Source of the DNA: Hetaerina americana
Taxonomy: Eukaryota; Arthropoda; Insecta; Odonata; Calopterygidae
Length of the DNA: 64,000 bases
Direction: 5' to 3'
Assembly (NCBI GenBank): GCA_022747635.1
Contig: JAKTNV010000001.1
Coordinates: 27,817,990 to 27,881,989 of the forward strand
Shown here: one piece after another, positions 1 through 11,739 of the stretch
Layout: each line of letters starts with the position of its first letter
Position numbering within the stretch: position 1 is the first letter of the stretch
Notes under the pieces: generated by a model
The model's database searches: none
Seen by the model: only the letters and a program-made list of their open reading frames with translations
Told to the model about the DNA's origin: nothing
Program-made: the position numbers and the translations under genes

Positions 1-354
1 ACGGAAAAGTCTGGTTCAAATCATCCCCGTTCACGTTATTTTGAGATGTCCGTCATAGATGAACTTTTTAGATGAACCATACGATCGGTTGTTTTTTTCA
101 TTTTCATATGTTTTATATTGCATTTCACATATTGCATTTCATATATTGCATTGAAGGAGGGGGAAGGCTTAAACTTTATATGTAACATATTTATGGCTGT
201 AACTTCACTGGTGATGAACTAGCCAAACGAAAGGTTAGGTTAGGCCAAAGACCACACCTTTTAATACTAAGGAAAATATACTGAATGTAATTATTCTTCC
301 TTAAGTTAACTACGACCCATACATGACTGCGATTCATTTCCGAATTTTATTTCG
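1..354. other. AT-rich non-coding flank
   Basis: AT-rich sequence with no coding signal I can recognise. Positions about 234-244 carry two tandem TTAGG-type units, the insect telomere motif, but two units are expected by chance and do not make a telomeric tract. Confidence 0.5.
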
Positions 355-1310
355 TTGGGTGTGCTCACTGTCAAGTGGGTGAGGAGTACAGGTGAACCAG
401 GAAAGTGCGTGGCGCCATCGGGCACAGAGCTCGAGGAGGGAAGTTGGGATAGGAGGGGTGAAAAGGTTTTCCAGCCCCAGAAAATGGGTTGCCATCATCG
501 TGTGGGGAGGGAGGTGAGGGCAGTGGGGAGTATGGTGGAGGGGAGGTTCCGAAGGTGGGCTCCCCGCGAACCTGCTTGGAACTGAGTGTGCGCGGACGGG
601 CCTCCCATTGAACTCCGCTCGCCGTCGCGCACGAGGGCAGAGTGCGGGTAGTGGCGGGGGAAGGGGCGAGGGAGCGGTGGAAATGTGGAAGGGGGTGTGT
701 TTTGGGGAGGGGAAGCGATACGCGCCCCAGCACCCCCGCCTTGCTCGCCCTCTCTCGGCCGAAGGTGGAGTCAGTGAGGTCGAGGCGGCGGCAGAGGCTA
801 CTAGATCCGGTGCGTCGCTCGTCTTTTCTCGCGTTACCAAGTGCTCAGCAACATCAACGACGGCGAACGTCCGCAACATCGCCGGCAACCACAACCTGGT
901 CCTGCGAGGAAAAAAGGGGATGGGAAGGAAGACAACGCCGGAGAAAGGGGAATCGAAGATCTCCGGGACTTCTCCGCACCTCCCCTGCGCCAGGACCGAG
1001 AGGGGTTAAAAGCGCACCCCAGTAAATTCGCACCACGAGAGAAAAGCTCGAGGGTGAGAATTGCTATTATTTTTTTCTGTGGCATGTCATGCAGTAGGCG
1101 TGTCGCACCTCATTCGCGCGAACGGATTATTAACCGAGGCGTGTGGCGCCGTTGCGTAAAGCAAGATGAACGGACCGAGAGGGTGAATCTGGGGCGGGGG
1201 AGGGCGTTCTCACGCGTAGGAGTGGTTACTCCCCCACCCCAATTTTCACACCCAAGGGTGGTAGTGTTCCACTTCGTCCACAGCCGCATGTGGATTTTAC
1301 GTTTCGTTTA
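355..1310. promoter_or_regulatory. CpG-rich, GC-rich block (CpG-island-like; possible promoter/first exon)
   Basis: This block is strikingly richer in G, C and CpG than the flanking AT-rich DNA, with many CGCG, CGCC and GCGC steps between about 560 and 1240. Several overlapping open stretches run through it on both strands, but those I checked begin at TTG or GTG rather than ATG, so they are more likely by-products of high GC than genes. A TTAAAAG element near 1006 and a donor-like GG|GTGAGA at 1053/1054 would suit an untranslated first exon on the + strand. That reading is inference; an exonless regulatory island is equally possible. Confidence 0.45.
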
Positions 1311-4300
1311 ATTACTTTTAAGATGGTTAGGAGGATCTCCGTAATATGTAGCCAAGAAATGTAAAAAATTTTTTGAGAAGAAATATGTAACCAAAAAAAG
1401 TTTTGCTTTACGAATATCCCTCTAAATATGAGGAGTGCTAAAATTTATATCAAACGATTACGAAGTGTGTAGGATTCCCTACTTTTAATATATTAATAAT
1501 TAGTATCTTTTGATTGTCTCGATGTATAAATGCTGTTATTTAAGATATAATTTTCAGACATGCTGAATAATATAAATTTACCTTTCAATTTTCAATTTAA
1601 ATTTTATCTCTCAAATGTTTTTTTCCAAAGTTAGGTATTTTTTTTGGGGAGCAGAAAATAATATCCGGTGAATTAAGAAAGTTGTGATTTATGACTTCAG
1701 AAGAATAATTAATTGCTAGATGCGACTTGTACTTTTCCCCATGAACTTTTCCATCATTAAAAATGAGACTTCTATGAATGGTTCATGGAGCCATCTTAAT
1801 ACGCCCACATATTCAAGAGTTAATGTCCGTCGTATTCACGTAAAATTGAGTTTGTTCGTCCAACCCTATGACCTCATCTGACCAAAATCTATCTGTTGAG
1901 GATTCAATGGAGTCCCTTGTTGCTCTGAAGGAAGATTAACTCCAAGTGGCTCAATTGTATTTTGTCCGTTTAATCAGGGTTCGTCTAATGGTACTTTAAT
2001 TGAATCCCATTGTGATGGCGAAAAACTTTTCGAATTTTAAGGTAGGCAAACTTGTGCCAGTAAATCTTATTACTCTTCCCAATTTGCTTCTTATTCCATT
2101 ATAAATGATAGATTTTCCATCCCATCTGGACTTCTATTATTAATGCAGAATGAATGCTCTGGAACATCTCCACAAAATTCTGTGATCTTAGGGAAAAGGC
2201 ATACACTTCAGGAAGCAAAATTGATTGAGAGTTCGTTGGACGACGTATCTTTATCGGATACTAAACTCAACGATAGTTTCCGAATAGTGATAGAGGTAGT
2301 TCATCCTTCGGAAAGGAGAAGTAATGCTATTTTTATGGATCGAAAAACGGTGCAGAACTTGAGTGACTGAAAATGAGGTTTAAAGGATAATCAGCAATGG
2401 ACTTTACTGTTTATAATATTAGAGAATTTTATATTTCACTTAATATTATTGGGGCTAGCAGGTGTTTAATCTAAGCCCACGCATTCCCATAATTAACGAA
2501 GAAACTTGCTTCAATTTTTTTCTTGTAAGTAATTCCTTTGGAGGCACAAATTTTGACTGATAAATTAATTGGTCCTACATGAAGTACTCGTTTACATTGA
2601 GCGGATCTTTTTTACCGCGAAGAATTGATCATTGTATCAAGTATTGAGATGGAATCCATAATTATTACTATTTTTCCCAGTCATGACATTATTTTGGTCT
2701 AGATTTTTTTGGTTTTAGACACGCCCGTTAAGAGTCGTAAAATGAATTAGATAACGGCAAACAATTCAGTTTGATAAAAATGCTTGTAACTGCGGGATTA
2801 TGCGATGCATTAGTTATTTTTTGATCCCTTTAATTTCAAATCGTTAAGCATTATAAAAGAGTTCTGTGATTTCATTGTCATAGAACACTTGTTAGGCGGA
2901 AGACAGGAATATTGCAGAGGTATTTAATTTAGTAAATATCTTTTTGACGTTATATTTAATTATGCATGAAAGTAATCCTTTCGTTCATCCGTTTCAATGT
3001 GACCCTTATTATAAATTACTGCCGATGGGTATACATGTCCGTCAAAGACGTATTTACCATTTTAGAGGTTAGCCTACCATTCCTGGATGGTTCGCTTATC
3101 TGATTTTACAGATCGACAACGAGGAACTATGGGAATTATAATGTGATCGATTGAATTGGCTACCTGTGCGCGCATCGTACTCGATTTCTTAACATACAAA
3201 TGTTTCATGACGAATAAACCCTAGCGGTTGCATGTAGGGCGTTGGTGTTCCCTACTTCGGAACTCAATAAGTCCGATGCAGGGGACTGCTTATTAGGAAT
3301 GTGCCTTTAGCATTGGGTGGCACGAAACAAATTCTTAATTTTCTTGGAAAGCTGCGTTGCAACCAATTTTTCCGTTTGAGAAAAACCGTGAAATGCGTTA
3401 TGTACTGGAACAGCACGGTGTAGAATAAATTACGAACAAAGGATCCACTAAATTATTCTTTAGAATTGCAATGCGCATTTCAGCGTCGATGCCTCAAAAA
3501 TCAAATGCACAAATTAAATGTTTTAAACTGTCCATGCATATAAACTCATTTTGGAATGTTTTGTGGGAGGGGTGTGCAATTGTGAAGAGAGAATATGAAT
3601 GGAATGTGGTTATCTTTCTCCTAGAATTTCGTTAGGGGTTGGCTAAGGAAATAAGGAGGCGCAAAAGTGTGTGCCATTGGTATTATTCAATCGAGTTCAT
3701 CCTCCAATCCTGAAAAACCTATGTATGATCTACAAATTGCTTCCTTTCCTTAACAGTCACTTCAAAAATTTTCTGAATATGACTTATCTTTTGAGATTTT
3801 AATCTCCAACGGTTCCTGTAATCGATTATTCCTCACGTTTATGATATATTTTTCTTCTCTTATGCGTGTCTCTATCTACGCCGGTAACACGCCGATACAT
3901 ACTCATCAACTGAATGTACCCAAAAATGATAGTTTTAAATGCATTCACTTTGCTCACGCTAGTGATGAACCATGCTGGGAAAGCATCATCGTGTTGAACT
4001 TATAGGTAAACCTCCACAAAATTACAAATCGGTTATCGGAAACAATTTTCTCCTCAGTCCTGGTTGGAAAAATTAGCACGATTGCCTTCATTTTAGAGAT
4101 CTGCACCTATCAATGGCTTGTAAAAAAATCAATGCTATATTTTCGTGTTTTGTCTTGTGGAGCATGCAAAACCATCTTCGATTCAAAACAATTCAGGATT
4201 TTGGGATGATATTATACTTTATATTCTGTACAGAGGTTATTCAAAATATGTTAAAGTATTTTTCACTTCTGACAAATATTACAAATTGAGTGTTGCGTTC

Positions 4301-4860
4301 GACGACGGAATTTGCTTTTTCGATCATATTTAATATTCGAATCAGCACCCACGAAAGATGGGGATGATGATTAAGTGAAAGTGAAGTTAACTAATGGCAA
4401 CAGATACATGAATTAGGTTGACGTACGGTCGAGTTTACACAAGTCTAATAGGTTAAAATGTCGGTGAAGAGCAATTCTTGGGCCTTAGCGGCTGTCACGT
4501 CTTATCTTTGAATTAACAGTTAATAAATCATTGATTAATTATGCTAACTTTCACGTGAGCAATGCCACTACTTCCCCTGTGTATACATCAAGTTAAAAAA
4601 TATGGTATAGGTTAAAAAAAAAATATCCTATACTTATAAGTGATAGACTCGACTGTTAGCAAAATGCGTAGAAGAAAATAGACTTGGATAATTGTTTTTT
4701 TTTCAAATCGTTCAGGTGCAATAAAGCCGGTCATTTCTTTACGTCAAATGTGATCATGTCTGGTTACTTAAAGAGATAATCGAAAATACTCAGCATTAAG
4801 TGACGCATTCAATGGTTTTCCCAATTTTTCAGTAAATTGCAGAGAGCGTTTAGAACCGAG
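1311..4860. other. AT-rich non-coding stretch
   Basis: No repeat, RNA gene or domain recognised. The longest ATG-initiated open stretch is 2143-2370 on the + strand (75 codons). Its hydrophilic peptide (KRHTLQEAKL, then HPSERRS) matches nothing I know and lacks obvious splice context. The minus strand of about 1690-2100 reads weakly like decayed coding sequence (a WSDE-type motif near 1880), but too broken to assign. Confidence 0.4.
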
Positions 4861-5079
4861 GCGGATTTCAGAAGGAAAGGAGAAATACTAGTGGAACATC
4901 GGACGGAGAGAAAGAGATGCAATACAAACACTTCGAATTATTATTGAGAAGGAAAAGCGAGACAGTAAAGAGAAAGAATAGGAGGTTTTTGAAAAGGGGT
5001 GCCGGTCACAGTTGAGGATCGGCTTCGATCTAGTAATCCGCGTTGGTAACTGTGGATACTGCTCTCAGTTGACCGAAGG

Positions 5080-5114
5080 ATAAATAAAAGAGTGGACTCC
5101 TCCCTCTTTCACTT
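5080..5114 (+). promoter_or_regulatory. candidate TATA/initiator core promoter
   Basis: ATAAATAAAAG begins at 5080. A pyrimidine-flanked TCACTT lies at 5109-5114, putting a presumed +1 adenine at 5111, 31 bases downstream of the TATA start. That is the standard RNA polymerase II spacing. TCACTT differs at one position from the arthropod initiator consensus TCAKTY. The purine-rich stretch upstream (about 4870-4990) contains GAGA-like runs. TATA-like strings are frequent in AT-rich DNA, so the case rests on spacing and on the downstream donor. Confidence 0.35.
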
Positions 5115-5318
5115 CTCTTTTTCCACTCACAGCTATTTTTCTCCTACTCACCATCGCTCTCGAACCTCCGACCTTTTCCTTTTATTTCATCTTGCGTTTG
5201 TCGTCCTTCACGGTCTCACAGAGGAAAATTGTCTTTGATCCACCTTTTAGTTGCGATTGGCTCTACCCTCTACCTCAGCATTTCTTTACAGATGCTTGCT
5301 TTACTCGTAAATATTGAA
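5111..5318 (+). other. candidate short first exon (5' UTR plus about 9 codons)
   Basis: Downstream of the candidate promoter a pyrimidine-rich leader runs to an ATG at 5292. The frame reads nine mostly hydrophobic codons (M-L-A-L-L-V-N-I-E) and reaches a strong donor, GAA|GTGAGT, with GT at 5319-5320. A first exon ending within the first residues of a hydrophobic leader is a common layout for arthropod secreted proteins such as cuticle proteins and neuropeptides. That parallel is family knowledge, not proof. No second exon could be identified downstream. Other ATGs in the leader were not excluded. Confidence 0.25.
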
Positions 5319-5517
5319 GTGAGTGATGTGAGTGACTTTCCCTTGATTTATAATTCTATAAATGTATTGTGGATGGCTTGGTATGAGATGATCGACAAGG
5401 ATAACGTCAGAGCAGCCTACTCACTCAACAATTCAATTATCTTAAAGAAGTGCTGATCTCATTTGGGTAGAATTAGACGGTTCTTAGCAGCCGTTACGTA
5501 TTGAATTTCGTGCGAGC

Positions 5518-5765
5518 ATGATCTTATTGGTTCTAACGTTGATTTTTTGCTTCTTTAATTCATCATACATTTTGCCATTCATCATACCATCCAAAAAGCC
5601 TATTCCTTACTTTCTCTCCATTGCTTTCTCAACATTCTTCCTCCTGTCAATGGCCATAAGGTCCCAAAATCCTCCGAATCTTTTCCACCCACTTAATTCG
5701 TCTTCTTCCAATTTCATCCGGAAAACACACCTCCTCCTCTGCCTTGTGAACCGGGATATTCCATT
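5518..5765 (-). mobile_element. LINE C-terminal fragment (degenerate)
   Basis: Read on the minus strand this stretch gives a basic peptide with IKWVEKIRRIL, then GFLDGMMNGKMYDELKK. This resembles the extreme C-terminus of APE-type non-LTR retrotransposon polyproteins (basic GRKR-like run, G-x-LD, then YxELKK). The frame is interrupted at least once. The + strand open frame at 5518-5775, which does start with ATG, looks like an antisense shadow. No 3' tail was found, so the fragment is truncated at both ends. Confidence 0.4.
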
Positions 5766-6771
5766 TTACTTATAGAGACCCTGTCTTTAGTCCTTTTCTC
5801 TATTCAGCTCATTATATTCTTAATTTCGAAGGTTTTAAGAAATAATTCATCTTCTAGAGTGGAATTGGATTCGAAATTCTTCCTATCGAGGAGACGGAAA
5901 CAACACCAAGGATAAGGTTCCTGCGGTGATCATATTCTAAATAGCCCCAAAAAAATAGCACACACACGGTCGACCATATATACTCGTATAGTTGTTTCGC
6001 GAGATTCGGTAAATGGCGAGTAAATTGAAAGATTTAATCCTACCTAATGTTGAAACAGCTGGAAAGAAATCTGCCTGAAAGAAATCTCTATTCTTTCATG
6101 CTTTAATGATAAAACGAAAGCTGTGCCTCACAGAAATTTGTATCAATTTTGATTGAAAAATGTCTAATATCTCCCGCTCTATTTAAATGTTTTTTTTTGG
6201 TGGCGCCACTGAAACACGTTGGAAAAAGAGCAAAACCGTCGCTTACAGAACTCAGGTTTTGGCAAATCTAATCAGCTCATCCACATTTTATAAAAATGTT
6301 AAATACAAAATTTTGCGTTGCTCAGGTTAATATTTTTAGAGTTACCTTAGGATCAAAAACCTTTTAAACTCATGCACACGGATCTCATTCGGAAAATGGT
6401 GAAAACTTATCCACGAGACCTAAAACGTGAATTTCTTTGAAACTTCGGATTCAAATTTCTTCACAGCTATAATGTGTGTACTTTCCACTATTCGGAGAAA
6501 GTAATTACAATAAAAAATACAAAGTTATTACGAATCTCTAAGACAGAGTTTCATCATTCACGCTCAATTGCATGTTTCCTTTATCTCAGAAGGTAGAAGA
6601 TCCTTTGGGAAACACTTTGACGCCAGAAATAATGGAACTATTTCGTTAACATTTCCACTTATTTCTGTGATAAAGTGTTTTAAGGCCATGAGTGAACTGA
6701 TGCAAATATCAGAGATATAAAAGAATCTGAACTTTTATTTTTATGCATATATGATTTCATTTTAAAATTCA
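5766..6771. other. AT-rich non-coding stretch
   Basis: Nothing recognisable. It ends in the 9-base target-site duplication of the following SINE (TAAAATTCA at 6763-6771). Confidence 0.4.
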
Positions 6772-7081
6772 TAGTAGTAGCAGTTATTTTAGGGGAGGCG
6801 ACCGACAGCTAAGGTCATTTGCGCCATTAGGGATGGATAGAAAAGGAAGGATGGAGAGAAACCCGGCGTCGGCATTAGCCTGCTCTTGTCGAAAGGCGCC
6901 AAGGGGTCCGCAGTTTAACGTCCCATCCGACGGACGTCGAACTCACTCGAAGTGCTCTCTACAAAGCACCCCAAGTAGGGATCGGGATACCACTGAAAAA
7001 AATCTTCCGCATCCGGGATTCAAACTCGGGCCCTCACGATGGGAAGCCTGTACGTTAGCCACCGCACCATCGCGATCCCCA
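6772..7081 (-). mobile_element. tRNA-derived SINE, copy 1 (310 bp)
   Basis: The element runs on the minus strand. Its 5' end is a tRNA-like head (7081 down to about 7010) with an A-box-like TGGTGCGGTGG and a B-box-like GTTTGAATC. A central domain follows, and the element ends in a short CTG/CTA-repeat tail, seen on the + strand as TAGTAGTAGCAG at 6772-6783. TAAAATTCA flanks it at 6763-6771 and 7082-7090, a direct target duplication. A second, highly similar copy lies at 33915-34224. RNA polymerase III transcription from the internal boxes and mobilisation by a LINE are expected for such elements. The 83-codon open frame at 6833-7084 is not a gene. Confidence 0.85.
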
Positions 7082-7090
7082 TAAAATTCA

Positions 7091-10000
7091 CTCTGACAAA
7101 CAAATTGAGAACTCTTACCTTATGAGTCTCAAGTTGCAATTCAGGTCAACAAGAGTTAACGACAGGTTATATCCGTTTATTCTTGGAGATAAATCGGTGG
7201 GAATCAATGCCGGAGCGTTCAGCACCATTGCTTAGTACTCACCTATCGAATTATAGCTAAAATATTTATTGCTTATGATACGAGCTCGTATGCCTACTCA
7301 CCAGTGTTTTCTTTGCCTATAATGAATACGTCACAATGTCCTTTGCTTATTACAGAATTTTTAAGTTTTCCACATCTCAAATGTGCTATAAACTGATGGT
7401 AGTGCCAGAATTATTCAATTCCAAATTAATTGGTAATTGGAACTTTTAAGCCTTTCTAGGAAGAGATTTCTTCTCTTCTCTGTTGTCCTTACCGTTTGTT
7501 CATACTAAATTGTGCATGTGTACACGATCCGTGCATAGCACTAGGGTACGCTTGAAATATCTTCACCGTCTCATCCCGAGTTAGACTTTTTCCTAGTTGT
7601 TCCATCTCTCTTCGTGATCTTCCCTCTTGAGGCTGAACTTTGGACATAGAATTCTAATGTCCTCCTCCCAAACTCCATCGTGAAGGTCCCAATTCCAACT
7701 CCAACTCTGGAAATATTCAACCTCCCCTTTAACTTAACGTATCTTCTCCCATTCTTCTAGCGTGTTTCCGCCACTTTACACTTGTATTTATTTTGTCAAC
7801 TTGAAATATAGCCATTGATAGAGTTACAAAGAAAATTCAATACTCTGAAGAAAGGAAATCAACCATATTGTGTTCCTTCAAGTATTTCATTATCGCTCTG
7901 TGGTCTCGTATCTGCAAATTATAATGGCGCATTACAGCGCCATTAAAATATGCAGTTTCGATGTCTTGGGTTTTATTTTAATCATTTCCTTTTAGACTAA
8001 TTTAACAGCTAGTGAAACCATGCATCTTTCTAAAAAAATTACACCCCAGCGTATTTTTTAATTTCAACCGTGTTCCATATTGTCTCCCAACTTGACCGTC
8101 GCACTTATCGTTTCAGCGGTGGTTACCGTATTTCATAAAAGGAATGAAGTAAGGATTTTTTTCTTGTAACTCCTTGTATTTTATTTTCACATGCTAACTT
8201 TTGCTTTAAAATTTTAGATTGACTTATAATTTCATTCCATTTGTTGTAGTTATTATACTTCTGGTGGTGCCATTTAATCAATGTGTACCATACAATGGAT
8301 TCATGCAAATTATTTTCGTTGTACCTTGTAGTAGAACTGTTATTTGCAAAAATTATGTTTTCAATTTGTGATGAAATTAATAAGCTCATTCATGGAGGTA
8401 TTTTGAGGATATTTATTCGAAAATGAATTCACTGATTGTATTTTCTCCTATTACTTTTCGGAAAGGAAATGTGTGTCTGCATTTGAAATCGATTTTAATG
8501 ATTTCCTGAATCTGAGTGACTAAATAAATACGTTTACCTCACATGTATTTGACTAAGGCAGAAAATACTTTAGGTACCTATCTTGTATGACTGCGTATAA
8601 AGCATGATGTATGCGTTGAGTTACAACCTGTTCTCTATGTAGTCAGATCACTACGAAAGGTCAACAATAAAATAGGCATATGTGTAGGAAATATTTCTAG
8701 CACTTGATAAAATGAGGTATGAGATCCCTTAAACATCATGGCACCGCAGAAAGGTGAAGTAAAAAAAAGGCGCAGGTGGAGGTAAAAGAAAATGTAGACA
8801 TTAAACGAATGGAATGGCGGCGCATTTGGCAGAAAGAAGGTCGTTTTTAATGTCGTGTAAGGGAAAAACTTACAAGTATTAAGGATACATAATGAAAATA
8901 TACTACGTATATATAATCTTGGGACGGCTGGAAAAGGGAAAGGGTAACAATGTAATATAAAGACAACGTCGCTCTTGGAAGTGTGGATTAGAAAGGTTTT
9001 AGCTTTAACGATGTATACAGGAAATGTACATATACACTGTCTATCACAACATGCGCTCAACAGGAAAGGAAAGAGAAAAATTTATTTTCGAAAAACCCAA
9101 TGATGGAGAAGTGATGAGTTGTTAATTAGTCCCATCGATTTTCCCAGCCTTTTGTTCCTCTTAAGTATGTATTTCAACTATAGACCAATGCTTCTTCTGA
9201 GAGTTTTTGAGGAGGTTTTCGTTAAAAGAAAGTAATTGGTCGACCTTATCAAATACCATCTCGTTTGGGCTAAGTGATATTTCAAACAAATATCCATTTG
9301 CATGGGAAAAGATATAAACGTGGAACGTAGTTCTACTTCAGAGTGAAGGTCAAAACGAAGAAGGGGCAGAAATAATCTTGAAATTAAATGTAAGGGTTCA
9401 TCATGGCGAATGGAGTGTAAAGAAATATCTTTTGTGAAAATATTTCCTCTTCCAACAATATTTTAAAATTGTCGTTTGACAACTGGATACTTTATTTGCT
9501 CTTCACATGAAAAATTGTATTATAATTTAAATGATTCTCTCATGAAAACAGGATCCCGGTGATATTTCCAAATATATATTTCGTGAAAGACGATATATAT
9601 TTATTAACGAGGTTCATATCTTCGATTTACGGCGAGCAAGAGGATTCTGTGGGTGTTTGGATAAGCTTATTTATGTGCGTAATTAAGTTTTGTGTCAGTC
9701 ACAATTATGAAGGTAACGGTATTTAATTATTTCACAGGCATTGACATTTTAATGTTCATCAACAGCTCATGTGGAGCATGTGTTGAAGGTTTTATCATAT
9801 CTGATGATTTCTTACTCAATATTTTAACCATTCGGATTTCCCTTTCAGACGAAAGATATTCGATCAAAATTCCTTCAGAGTGTAGGAAAATTTCTCTCAG
9901 AGCTTACTTTGGTTAAAAAAGAAAACTCTAGTTATGACGATGTGTGTGAAGTATCTTCAAAGACGTTGAAATTAAATTTCAATCACTAAAGATTAACCCT

Positions 10001-11739
10001 TACCTTATTTGCTTAAATCATATTTTTGACATTTTTTCTGTATTTTTTAATAAAAATCACTGACACTAATTACAGCTCTTACTAAGCGTAATGTTTAAAA
10101 AACCAACTGACTTATTAAGTACGGTTTACTTCTTAATATTTTCGATAAAATTCTCTCGTAAAGCTAACTTGCGCTTAAATGCCCTCCCTGCATCCTTTGT
10201 AAGGAGGGTAGGTTAAGAGGAAACAATTCTTATTTCTTATAACTCATTATAACCAGAGTCGTGCATTTTTCACTGCAAGTAATAATACTTATTTCCAACC
10301 GTTATATTTCCTATATATCAATATATAGTTATATTGTAAAGTATTACACATTATCTTGGATAACGCGTATCGAACGCATACACAAATCACATCTTGAAAT
10401 CACAAAAGCTGCGTTAAATATTTTGTTTTTAATACTATTGTGATAAAAAATTTATAAATAAATAGAGAAACCTACGGCATGTACTTGACGTCTGGATTCT
10501 TTATCGACATTTCTTAAGACAATAGAATATCTTCAGCTTGATCCAATAGATAATATATAAGAATTTTTCTTTCAATAAAATACCCATAAATACAATTTTG
10601 CCCGTACATTTGTCATAGTTCCATTTTATAAATATATTTTCTCCTCTCTCATTTTCCAGCATGCATTCGAGATTTGCCTTTCCTTTTTCCCTCAACCTCA
10701 TTACAAATGTAACAGAATGCGGATATCTGCAGTATCCCTTTCGTCCGCAACAAGTTCTTTCTTCCTCGCCACCTGTTTTTATTTTCTCTTCGATTCCTTT
10801 TGAACTTTCAACTTCCCTACTTTTTTATTATTATAACCAGTATTATCGCTAACAATACCGGTTGAAACGAGGACAAATTAATTCACGATGCCGAAGTTTA
10901 TTAATGATCGCAACCGTGGGCACGGAGGAATGAAATCTTTTGCCTCTAAGGACAGAAATCATTATTTAGCGATGCTATTTAACTTTTTTTTAAATACGTC
11001 AGTAATGAAATACTACTGTGGTACGTCGTCACTTAAATGAAATCGTTTTATTGTGGCAAAATCTCTTTCCGCAAAAACTCTCATGAAATGGTTGCTTGGA
11101 CTTCTTCCTTTTTATTCATCGGCAAAATGCTACTGTTAAAGATTGCATTATTTTTCCTGTTTACATGCAAACTTCTCACTGGATTAGGTTTAATATCCCA
11201 CAGATATACCTCTATCTCAATCATATCAGCAGTTTTGCCTTACAATCTGTCATTTTTTCTTAGTTATTTTCCTCCCATTCCGGTTGAATATATTTTGTTT
11301 TTGCACAATCTGAGAAATTGTTTCATGCAGTACGTACATAATTTTTCGAGCGTACCTGGTCATTGATTTATAGAATTGTGCTGTGCGTCTTCAGGGAAGC
11401 AAATTTTCGAAAACGTTACGTTTCTGAGGAACATAATTTTTCCGCACCTCCATCATAAAGGTAGAGATGAGAAGGTAATGGCTACCGCTGGTGTCTATTT
11501 TTAGAAAAATAATTCAAAGATAAGTTATTGTTTTCTCTTAGTTTGATAATGGGTTCTATGATCAAGGCCCAATGGCAGAAGGATATAGCGGGAGGCATTT
11601 GAGACCTTGCAATCCGAGCGAGCTCCAATTTACTTATTGATATTTACCTATAGTTGAATCAAAAAATACAATCGGAAACCCCTTCAGTATCTATTTGAAA
11701 AGATATTCGGCTAGCAATTTTGGGCATAGAGAACGAAAA
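7091..11739. other. AT-rich non-coding stretch
   Basis: No element or gene assigned. The pieces at 7440-7800 and 8640-9060 have slightly higher complexity but no recognisable domain on either strand. Around 10188-10210 there is a short CCCTCC...GGAGGG inverted repeat with no obvious terminator or RNA context. Confidence 0.35.

Noticed and set aside
234..244. Tandem TTAGG-like units (insect telomere repeat)
   Set aside because: Only two units, within unique sequence; expected by chance.
608..1311. Overlapping open frames of 127-156 codons on the + strand near the left edge, and a 186-codon one on the minus strand (334-894)
   Set aside because: Those checked begin at TTG or GTG, overlap each other in different frames and have Arg/Pro/Ser-rich, GC-driven translations. 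High GC lowers stop-codon frequency, so they are not evidence of coding.
1690..2100. Minus-strand reading with a WSDE motif, suggestive of a Tc1-type transposase
   Set aside because: Only one short motif; no catalytic spacing, terminal repeats or TA duplication could be seen.
5518..5775. 85-codon frame with a hydrophobic, secreted-like N-terminus
   Set aside because: The opposite strand has LINE C-terminal similarity, which explains the sequence better.
6833..7084. 83-codon frame, similar to one at 33996-34229
   Set aside because: Both lie wholly inside the two SINE copies; their similarity comes from the repeat, not from a conserved protein.
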